From positions 1-5,896 of the forward strand of contig CALNYX010000007.1 in assembly GCA_942490925.1 (NCBI GenBank): a stretch of 5,896 bases of DNA, in the 5' to 3' direction. Shown in pieces: positions 1 through 5,896 of this stretch. This DNA is from CALNYX01 sp942490925. GTDB lineage: Bacteria > Chlamydiota > Chlamydiia > Chlamydiales > JAAKFR01. Both the position numbers and the translations under genes were made by a program. The number at the start of each line of letters is the position of its first letter. Position 1 is the first letter of the stretch. Under the pieces are notes generated by a model. That model was given only the letters and a program-made list of their open reading frames with translations. It ran no database searches and was not told the origin of the DNA.

Positions 1-1
1 T

Positions 2-829
2 CTCGTTGCGCAACTCTATTCAGTAGAAGTTGACCCAAGCAATAGAGGCGCGGCATCCGAACAGCTTATGAAAATTGTCGAGTCCGCACCTGTGCAGATG
101 CGTGAAGAAATCTACAAAAAGGCAAACAGCATTTTGAACCCTTCCGAGTTAACAGACATGGTTAAACTCGCAAAAGTAGAACAGTCTGTCTTAGATAAAG
201 ATATTACGAAGGTAGAAGATTTGCGGCTGCAATTCGATGGCATTTCGTTGAAGCATCAACAGCAGCTAGAAGAAACGCTTCGCAAGGTGAACAAGGATGA
301 AGTACCTGCGCTGACCATTGGGAAAGCAAACCGCATTCTTGCTCAGTTTGGATTCAAACAGGACTTGAGCAACAAAGAGAAGATGCGAAAATTTAATGAT
401 GCCCATGCGGTTTTGCAGTCGTTCTACAAAGAACGGAACCCTCGCAACTTGGTAGAAGAACAGGAAGCGAACGTGTCCTTTCGTGAATACATGGAGCAGG
501 AAGGTATCATTCCTGATGGTGGGACGCTCTGGGGGGATAAAAACCTTACCCGGGCTGAAGCAATTGCTTCTCAGAAAATTGCCGAGTTCTTGCCGAATGT
601 AAGCGAAGAAAATCAGAGCAAGATTATGGTCACAACCAAGGCTCTGGGTGTTGATGTGAAAGATGAAAAACAACTTCTTTCGCATAACAAAGCATGGCTT
701 CCTGTGTATCAGCGTTTACCGGAAGAGCATCTTCAGCAGGTTGTGTCACTGCTTCAAGCAAAGAAACGAGTTGTTACTCCTCAGTCAGTTATGCAGGTAT
801 ACGCACGGTTAACACAAAAGAAGGGGTAG
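2..829 (+). CDS. 5'-truncated gene for a helical, charged phage protein, possibly an internal virion protein
   Basis: The reading frame is open from the first full codon (base 2) to the TAG at 827-829. The 22 codons before the ATG at 68 read as normal coding sequence, and no Shine-Dalgarno site precedes that ATG. The true start is therefore probably upstream of the window, and ATG 68 is an internal methionine. At least 275 residues are visible. They are rich in Glu, Lys, Gln and Leu, contain no cysteine, and look mostly alpha-helical, with amphipathic stretches such as LRLQFDGISLKHQQQLEETL. There is no signal peptide, membrane segment or catalytic motif in the visible part. The first visible part (DPSNRGAASEQLMKIVES, later ILNPSEL) resembles helical repeats I associate with phage internal virion proteins, but this is only a resemblance. 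The gene lies directly before the giant ejection-type gene, as gp15-like genes precede gp16-like genes in T7-type phages. That it is a real gene is near certain; its function is inferred from position. Confidence 0.88.
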   Translation, partial: LVAQLYSVEVDPSNRGAASEQLMKIVESAPVQMREEIYKKANSILNPSELTDMVKLAKVEQSVLDKDITKVEDLRLQFDGISLKHQQQLEETLRKVNKDEVPALTIGKANRILAQFGFKQDLSNKEKMRKFNDAHAVLQSFYKERNPRNLVEEQEANVSFREYMEQEGIIPDGGTLWGDKNLTRAEAIASQKIAEFLPNVSEENQSKIMVTTKALGVDVKDEKQLLSHNKAWLPVYQRLPEEHLQQVVSLLQAKKRVVTPQSVMQVYARLTQKKG

Positions 830-832
830 CAG
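819..832 (+). promoter_or_regulatory. Ribosome binding site of the giant gene
   Basis: The purine run AGAAGGGG (819-826) lies 6 bases before the ATG at 833. It is a good, slightly imperfect Shine-Dalgarno match (AAGGGG against AAGGAG). It overlaps the last codons of the upstream gene and ends at its TAG, so ribosomes finishing that gene can restart at once. This arrangement, with only CAG between stop and start, supports ATG 833 as the start and implies translational coupling within one transcript. Confidence 0.75.
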
Positions 833-3800
833 ATGAATTCTCTAATGCCACTTGATACCACCAATGTTGATGATTCTATTTTTGAGGGAATTCCTGAAGC
901 GGCCCCTGCGGTACAGTTGCAACAGACTGAAAAGCTGACAGTTGATGATTCAATCTTTGAAGGCATTCCGGCAAGTTCTGCACCTGCTATGCAGCAGGCT
1001 GTTACACGTAATCCGGATCTTGTTGCTGATGCTCAAAAAATCGCACAGCGCAAAGGCGTGTCTCCTGATCTGGTTGAAAAGAACTATGCGTATATGTCTG
1101 GGCAGGACAAAGCAGAGCGTATGCAGCGTCACCTTGAGTGGGTTGGTGCAACAGACACAATAGCTTTCATGGCTGATCCTGTAAAAGCGAGTGTCGCGCA
1201 TGATGATGTGGAAGCACTTGCAGGGATTGAGCAGAAGGCAAATGTATTTCGTGCTGTGGGTAAAACAGCAGGCCGCGCTGTTCCTAAACTCTTTCAGTCT
1301 GGGAACCAAGCATTAGCATATTTTTCAGGAGCCTTTGATAGCGCAGCGAAGGGCGTTGAGCAGCTTACCGGCTTTAAGCGTGGTGGGTTGTTTGAGGAAG
1401 GGCAGGACTTCTTTCTTGCTCAGTCCAAGTACATAAATGATGAAGTCTTAAACTCTGAGCTGCTGGCAATCCCTGAGCATTTGCAGAAATCGTTGTGGGA
1501 TAACCCACAGCTTTTAATGAACCCTGAATACCTTGTTACACAAGTTGGTGAAGCTGCTTCCAGCATGTTGCCTATGGTTGCTGCATACGTTGCAACAGGT
1601 GGCAGTCTTGCTGTGCCTTCTGTCGTTGGTGGTTTGCAGGAAGCTGCATCGTTGTACGAGGATCTTGTTCGTGATGGTGTGGATCAGGCTAACGCAGGGA
1701 CAGCGGCAACCAGTTTTGGTGTAGTGGTCGGCTTGCTGAATAAAGTTGGTCTTGAAGAGCTTACAAAGAAGATTCCTACCAAAACTATTGTGCAAAACCT
1801 TGCCCGACGTGCTGCTGCCGGTGGTGCTGAAGGTGTAACAGAATATCTTGAAGAGCCATTTCAAGCGGCCTTTTCTGCGATTGCAAAAGGTAAGGATATG
1901 GACGGTATTATTCAAGACGTTGTTGCCAGCCTGAAAAATGTGGATGTGATACCAGGAGCGTTTTTGCTTGGTGCATCCGGTGCTGTTTCAAAGACTGCAG
2001 AGCAGGTTGGTAAGAAGGCAGAAGCAGCCCATGCAGGGACTCAAAATGCTGCACGACTTAGTGCTCTTTCTGAAGCTGTAACAGAGAGCAAGCTTGCAGA
2101 GCGTTCACCGGAAACATTGGGTGAATTTGTAGACTCTGTACTGCCTGAGTCGGCAAAAGAGCAATTTGTTGATGCTGAACAGCTTGTGACGCTCTTTCAG
2201 GAAGGCTTGCAGCACGACACAGGCAAAGCCGTAGAGGAAGGCGAAGAACCAGCTTCCTTGATGGATGTTGTTACTCGTCTGGATGTTTCTCCGGAAGCGT
2301 TCAAAGAAGCCTTTGATCAAGGTAAAAATATCGCCTTGCCCGTGCGTTCCATTATGCAAAATTTAACAAAGAACGAACGCGACCTGCTTATTCCACATTT
2401 GAAGGCAGACCCTCTTGCCATGTCAGAAGCCGAAAGTGTGCAGCTTGATTGGCAGGGCGAAGCAGAGCGCGTTTTTAATCAGTACGTAGCTAGTACAGAG
2501 CGGGACGATGCTCTTGCCTCGGAACAATCACGAGTTGTTGCGGGGTTGGTGGAACAGGGAGTGCATGAAGATGATGCCGCGCAGATGGCACAGGTTCCGC
2601 TTGCTTTTGCCCGTGCATGGGAAAGCTACGGCCTCGACGGTGTAGACTTTATGCAGCGCCTGCAGGTGGGTGAAAACGTCACTTCTGATGTGCAGGCCGG
2701 ACTCTGGCAGGACGAACGTGGTTCTTTGTCATTTCTTCCAGATAGTAAATATCTCATCAAGCTTGCTTCTACTTCAGACAATTCTACTTTTTTGCATGAG
2801 TGCGCACATGTGTTCCTTGCTGAGATGTCACGGGTTACTGGGCAGGCGCAGGTTTTCGAACAGGAAGCCACATCACCGGCTTTGGAAGCGATGATTGAAA
2901 AAGAGGAGCAGCTGGGCGTTCAAATGGACGAGGCTGCAAGCGACAGCGTAAACGCTCGTGATCCAGAAGGTGTGTTGTATGCAGACAAGGTTGAAGGCTG
3001 GGACACGATGGAGATTGGATTGCGCGTTATGGAAATTCAGTCCGATTTCTCTGCCAGCTTGAAAGCGTTGGAGCACGAGTACAACAAAGAGAAAGAGCGC
3101 CTTGGAACTGTTGTTAAGGCCGATCCAGTTCCCAATATTCCTCCCCAGCTGCAAAAGGACATGGCTATCCTTCGGAACTGGTTAAAGCTCCCAGACGGGA
3201 GCGCTCTCTCTACAATTCAGCACGAACAATTCGCCCGTGGTTTTGAAGCATATTTACGGGAAGGCGAAGCCCCTTCTATAGAACTGGCACAGGTTTTCCA
3301 TAAATTCAGAAAATGGCTTGTGAGTATTTACAAGGACATTAAGGGACTAAACGTTCAAATCAACGATGACGTTCGCAATGTGTTCGACCGTATGCTTGCT
3401 ACTGATGAGCAGCTAGCAGAAGCGCGGTACGTGAACGAGATGGTGGAGGTTGAACGTGCTCGCCTTGACGATCTGGAAGCAGACGAACAGGACATAGCCT
3501 ATTTAGAAAAGCTTATGGCACAAACAGAGCGAGAAACTTCAAGTGCTATGGATAGGGCAACCCTGCGTGATCGTAATAAGCGTTTGCGTAAAGCAAGGGA
3601 AGATGCACGGGCTGTTGTGGAAAATGAACCTGTATACCAAGCAATTTTGTGGATGAGTAAACGTAGGGGGTTAGATGAAGCTTACATGCTCGAGTACTAC
3701 GGGAAAGATACCGTTAAAGACCTTCGTCAGAAACACCGCGGACTGATTAAAAAAGATGGCTTGCATGGTGATGATGCAGCAACTGAGCACGGGTATGATG

Positions 3801-5896
3801 ACTCAGATGCAATGGTGTATGCCATGGTTGATGCTCCTTCTTTCAAAGAGCGTGTAGAGCAACTTGCTGAAGAGTTTTTTGCGTATGAAGAAGCGCAGGC
3901 AAATCCAGATGAAATTGTTCTCGCTGGAGAGTCTTACGGGCTGTATTTGGAAAAATACAACGCCATGCTTGCCAAACAGATTAGAAGTAAGACCTACAGC
4001 CCACGTGAGTATCTGCGTAGCTTTGTGAAGAGCACAAGCGCAGCTACAAAAGTACGTGAGGCCATGCGGTATGATGTTCACCAGCATACCATGCGTAAGC
4101 ATAGCAAGTTGCGTGAAGAAGCAGCTGTAGAGCGCAATGCAAATGCAGAGGCTTTTCATTTGGAAAAAGTGCGTCTCGCTCATGAATTTATTGGCGAGTC
4201 CGTGCGTGTGCGTGAGGAAGTAAAGAAGATTACAGACCGTGCCAAGCGGTTCGCTAAAAGCAAAACTATAGATAACCACTGCCGTGACCATATCCGCGTG
4301 TTGGTGCAGCGGTTTAATCTTGGTGGCAAATCTCTTGTGCCGGTTAGTCCGGATCATATGAGTAGCTTGAAAACACTCATAGAAAGCCAGAACGACATTA
4401 TGGAAACCGCCCCTTCTTTCCCAGAGTGGCTTGTGGAAGGGAGTACGGCGGTGAACTGGGTTGATCTTACTGTGGATGAACTTCGCACTCTTGATGATCT
4501 CCTGAAGTATTTGCAGCACCAAGGCCGCGAACAATCCAAAGAGAACGAGCGTGTCTCTAAGGAGCGTATAGACAACGCAGCAGAGGCATGTACGAAGGAT
4601 GCTGAAGGACGTAAGCGCAAAACGCATGAATACGGAACTGTTATGCGCAAGGTGATGGATGCAAAAGACAAGATTGTGGCCTCCCTCGATACCCTTCAGT
4701 ACCTCTTTTCCTCTTTCGATACCGAGAATGACACCGGAAAAGACGGGGTACGTGGCAACAACATTTCCATGATTTTTGATCCGCTGGTGGAAGCGCAAAA
4801 CAGCAAGTCTCGCATGTGGAGTGATATGCAGGTGAAAATCAAACCTGCACTTCGTCACCTGCGCAACACTGCGCGGAAGTGGGAAAAGCAGCACGGTAAA
4901 AGCTTTACTCGTATTATGCTTACTGATGATCTACGCAAGCAGATTGGCGAAGGGGCAGATGTCGATCTTGATGGACAGAAGTATCTAGAACTCCCCGTGC
5001 CGGCAATTTTGCAGGAAGACGGGCGTAAATGGACAGCAGATTCTATTTTAGGGCTTATGCTGCAAACAGGGACGAAGTCCAACCTTGAACGTGTATATGC
5101 CGGTTATCCTGATTTCAAAGAAAACCATGTGCTCGCATATCTGAAGAGTATGCTTACCCATGAAGATTGGGATGCAATTCAACAAATCTGGGATGCAGTA
5201 GATACATTGTACCCAGAAATAGACAAGGTGCATAAGCAGCTCAACGGCTTCAACATGTCTAAAACTGAAGCTTTGCCGTTTGGCATCGAGCGCGGCGGTA
5301 AGATTAAAAAGTACCAAGGCGGCTATTTTCCTGCGGTCTATGACAGCACATTGCCGCAAACTCAGTTTGTAAAACAGTACACTGAGCTTGATGAGCTTAT
5401 TTCTCGTGCAGAAGCAATCAACCAGACTCCTGCCGCACGTTCCGGCTTTACTAAGGGACGTAAAGCAAAGGCACCAGGCTTTCCGTTAAAGCTTTCTGTA
5501 AATGTTGCTGTAGAGCATTTGTACGACACTATTCACTACGTGACTCATGCAGAAGCGTTACGTTTTGCGGATAGGCTTACTCGTCACCAGAAATGGGAGC
5601 GTGGATATACAGATGTGATGGGTAGTGCTGCATATGATGCGGTGCGTGGACATTTGAAGGCAATTGCAAAGCCGGAAAAGCCAGTGCGCGATATTTGGCA
5701 ACGTATTGGGGAGAACCTGCGAACCGCTGCGACACCGTTTATTCTTGGTTGGAACTTTGGCGTTGCCACAAAGCAGGTATTTTCCCTTCCTGGTGGTGTG
5801 CATGACATTGGCATGAAAGAGTTCTGCAAGGGACTGAAAACGGTCATGTCCACGAATCCACGTAAGCAGATGAAATGGATTCATGAAGTGTCACCG
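833..5896 (+). CDS. Giant multidomain phage polyvalent / internal virion (ejection-type) protein with metallopeptidase-like domain, 3'-truncated
   Basis: One frame is open for 1688 codons, from ATG 833 to the last base, with no stop; the C-terminus lies outside the window. Regions by residue: 12-46, a motif VDDSIFEGIP present twice; 56-140, a helical segment with MADPVKASVAHDDVEAL; 239-386, a Gly/Ala-rich hydrophobic stretch ending around EGVTEYLEEP; 421-535, a helical module with FVDAEQLVTLF and later NIALPV; 623-870, a metallopeptidase-like domain with HECAH at 655-659; 860-930, very charged helix, probably coiled coil; 970-1025, a small helical module (DAATEHGYDDSDAM); 1050-1163, basic helical region; 1440-1688, a module with GGYFPAVYD and a hydrophobic patch. 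This order recurs in very large phage proteins called polyvalent or gp16-like internal virion proteins, thought to be packaged and injected with DNA. Role in genome delivery is inferred. No lytic transglycosylase domain is seen in the visible part. The start is supported by a Shine-Dalgarno site; only four cysteines occur. Confidence 0.9.
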   Translation, partial: MNSLMPLDTTNVDDSIFEGIPEAAPAVQLQQTEKLTVDDSIFEGIPASSAPAMQQAVTRNPDLVADAQKIAQRKGVSPDLVEKNYAYMSGQDKAERMQRHLEWVGATDTIAFMADPVKASVAHDDVEALAGIEQKANVFRAVGKTAGRAVPKLFQSGNQALAYFSGAFDSAAKGVEQLTGFKRGGLFEEGQDFFLAQSKYINDEVLNSELLAIPEHLQKSLWDNPQLLMNPEYLVTQVGEAASSMLPMVAAYVATGGSLAVPSVVGGLQEAASLYEDLVRDGVDQANAGTAATSFGVVVGLLNKVGLEELTKKIPTKTIVQNLARRAAAGGAEGVTEYLEEPFQAAFSAIAKGKDMDGIIQDVVASLKNVDVIPGAFLLGASGAVSKTAEQVGKKAEAAHAGTQNAARLSALSEAVTESKLAERSPETLGEFVDSVLPESAKEQFVDAEQLVTLFQEGLQHDTGKAVEEGEEPASLMDVVTRLDVSPEAFKEAFDQGKNIALPVRSIMQNLTKNERDLLIPHLKADPLAMSEAESVQLDWQGEAERVFNQYVASTERDDALASEQSRVVAGLVEQGVHEDDAAQMAQVPLAFARAWESYGLDGVDFMQRLQVGENVTSDVQAGLWQDERGSLSFLPDSKYLIKLASTSDNSTFLHECAHVFLAEMSRVTGQAQVFEQEATSPALEAMIEKEEQLGVQMDEAASDSVNARDPEGVLYADKVEGWDTMEIGLRVMEIQSDFSASLKALEHEYNKEKERLGTVVKADPVPNIPPQLQKDMAILRNWLKLPDGSALSTIQHEQFARGFEAYLREGEAPSIELAQVFHKFRKWLVSIYKDIKGLNVQINDDVRNVFDRMLATDEQLAEARYVNEMVEVERARLDDLEADEQDIAYLEKLMAQTERETSSAMDRATLRDRNKRLRKAREDARAVVENEPVYQAILWMSKRRGLDEAYMLEYYGKDTVKDLRQKHRGLIKKDGLHGDDAATEHGYDDSDAMVYAMVDAPSFKERVEQLAEEFFAYEEAQANPDEIVLAGESYGLYLEKYNAMLAKQIRSKTYSPREYLRSFVKSTSAATKVREAMRYDVHQHTMRKHSKLREEAAVERNANAEAFHLEKVRLAHEFIGESVRVREEVKKITDRAKRFAKSKTIDNHCRDHIRVLVQRFNLGGKSLVPVSPDHMSSLKTLIESQNDIMETAPSFPEWLVEGSTAVNWVDLTVDELRTLDDLLKYLQHQGREQSKENERVSKERIDNAAEACTKDAEGRKRKTHEYGTVMRKVMDAKDKIVASLDTLQYLFSSFDTENDTGKDGVRGNNISMIFDPLVEAQNSKSRMWSDMQVKIKPALRHLRNTARKWEKQHGKSFTRIMLTDDLRKQIGEGADVDLDGQKYLELPVPAILQEDGRKWTADSILGLMLQTGTKSNLERVYAGYPDFKENHVLAYLKSMLTHEDWDAIQQIWDAVDTLYPEIDKVHKQLNGFNMSKTEALPFGIERGGKIKKYQGGYFPAVYDSTLPQTQFVKQYTELDELISRAEAINQTPAARSGFTKGRKAKAPGFPLKLSVNVAVEHLYDTIHYVTHAEALRFADRLTRHQKWERGYTDVMGSAAYDAVRGHLKAIAKPEKPVRDIWQRIGENLRTAATPFILGWNFGVATKQVFSLPGGVHDIGMKEFCKGLKTVMSTNPRKQMKWIHEVSP
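866..1015 (+). repeat. Two tandem 25-codon units with an identical VDDSIFEGIP motif
   Basis: The decapeptide VDDSIFEGIP is encoded at 866-895 and again at 941-970, exactly 75 bases (25 codons) later. The two 30-base copies differ at five positions, and every difference is a synonymous third-position change. The linkers that follow are also alike, both rich in Ala, Pro and Gln (APAVQLQQT and APAMQQAVT). The repeat sits at the extreme N-terminus of the giant protein in a stretch that looks disordered. Short repeated acidic-hydrophobic motifs at the N-terminus of large phage proteins could dock the protein to a capsid, portal or scaffold partner; that role is inference. Confidence 0.85.
1547..1990 (+). 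other. Gly/Ala-rich hydrophobic, possibly membrane-active region of the giant protein
   Basis: Residues 239-386 hold several uncharged stretches rich in small residues: about 241-268 (SSMLPMVAAYVATGGS and onward), 288-302 (GTAATSFGVVVGLL) and 372-385 (VIPGAFLLGASGAV). They are separated by charged helices, including GGAEGVTEYLEEPFQAAF at 330-347. The pattern, with an acidic GVTEYLEE segment after paired glycine-rich helices, recurs in internal proteins of temperate phages. Each stretch is short or only moderately hydrophobic for a classical transmembrane helix. It therefore looks more like a segment that inserts after delivery than an ordinary integral membrane protein. A pore or channel role during DNA entry is inference. 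Confidence 0.55.
2699..3442 (+). other. Zinc-metallopeptidase-like domain (HECAH ... HEQFARGFE)
   Basis: Residues 623-870 carry a layout typical of metallopeptidase domains inside large phage proteins. An introductory strand region (GLWQDERGSLSF) is followed by STFLHECAHVFLAEM, with the HExxH zinc site at H655, E656 and H659. The segment HEQFARGFEAYLREGEAPS follows at 797-815, with E798 (or E805) the likely third metal ligand, as in gluzincins. After it comes a helical tail with a FHKFRKWLVSIYKDI stretch and then FDRMLATDEQLAEA. About 140 mostly charged helical residues separate the HExxH from the ligand segment. All expected catalytic residues are present, so activity is plausible. The substrate is unknown: self-cleavage, an envelope protein or a host cytoplasmic target are all possible. 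Confidence 0.75.
5150..5896 (+). other. C-terminal conserved module of the giant protein with GGYFPAVYD signature (incomplete)
   Basis: Residues 1440-1688 begin with a Trp-rich helical piece (LTHEDWDAIQQIWDAV, then YPEIDKVHKQLNGF). This leads through SKTEALPF to the signature YQGGYFPAVYD at 1494-1504. A helical stretch containing HLYDTIHYVTHAEALRF follows, and then a small hydrophobic segment TPFILGWNFGVATKQVF at 1634-1650. I recognise the combination 'EDW...W', 'GGYFP.xYD' and a later LGWN patch as recurring in large phage internal proteins. It corresponds to one of the 'large polyvalent protein-associated' domains, but I cannot say which number. No catalytic residues are obvious. The module runs off the window. 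Confidence 0.55.

Noticed and set aside
68..70. ATG 68 as the true start of the first gene
   Set aside because: The frame stays open to the window edge with coding-like sequence, and no ribosome binding site precedes this ATG.
266..685. 139-codon minus-strand open frame inside the first gene
   Set aside because: It is in register with the sense codons and has shadow-like composition (Phe, Arg, His, Leu rich). The sense frame has clear coding character.
781..966. Minus-strand frame with a repeated PSKIESST peptide
   Set aside because: The repeat is only the antisense reading of the duplicated VDDSIFEGIP motif; the frame spans the junction of two real sense genes.
942..1163. Plus-strand 73-codon frame starting within the repeat
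   Set aside because: It is shifted relative to the giant gene, is Leu/Arg/Ser/Cys rich, and has no Shine-Dalgarno site of its own; it is a frame shadow.
833..1500. An N-terminal lytic transglycosylase, as in T7 gp16
   Set aside because: No catalytic Glu in an SLT-type context or GLMQ-type motif was found; the N-terminus instead holds the repeat and helical segments.
4274..4291. HCRDH at residues 1149-1153 as a possible zinc site
   Set aside because: There is no second Cys/His pair nearby, and it lies in a basic helical region, so it is more likely incidental.
3803..4894. Long 363-codon open frame on the minus strand
   Set aside because: It lies wholly inside the giant gene, in codon register with it. 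Its stops would need TTA, CTA or TCA codons in the sense gene, which are simply scarce there. The product is rich in His, Cys and Phe, as expected of an antisense shadow, and has no recognisable domain.
5558..5884. Two overlapping minus-strand frames near the window end
   Set aside because: Both are antisense to the continuous giant frame, with His/Cys-rich unconvincing products.

Overview
The window is a piece of a tailed-phage or prophage structural module, read entirely from the + strand. Two same-strand genes fill it almost completely: the 3' part of a gene for a helical, charged, cysteine-free protein (its start lies before the window), and the first 1688 codons of a giant gene that is still open at the last base. 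The genes are separated by one amber stop and one triplet. I see no tRNA or other RNA gene, CRISPR array, insertion sequence, promoter or terminator, and no gene-free stretch longer than a few bases.

The giant product has the architecture of the very large 'polyvalent'/internal virion (ejection-type) proteins of temperate phages. In order it has: an N-terminal duplicated acidic-hydrophobic motif; a helical segment with an AHDDVEAL stretch; a long Gly/Ala-rich hydrophobic region that could act on membranes; a helical linker module; a zinc-metallopeptidase-like domain (HECAH, then HEQFARGFE); long charged helical regions; and a C-terminal part with a GGYFPAVYD signature and a small hydrophobic segment. 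The assignment rests on recognising recurrent sequence patterns of these phage proteins by eye, not on a database search. By position, the upstream gene is probably another internal or structural virion protein, but no family can be named with certainty.

The organism cannot be fixed from the sequence. Base composition is in the upper 40s percent G+C by eye, with bacterial codon use and Shine-Dalgarno signals. This fits a proteobacterial host of moderate G+C; a Desulfovibrio-related host is possible but is only an impression. The inferred joint role is that both proteins are packaged in the virion and help deliver the genome through the cell envelope, with the metallopeptidase domain available for self-processing, envelope attack or an early action in the host.
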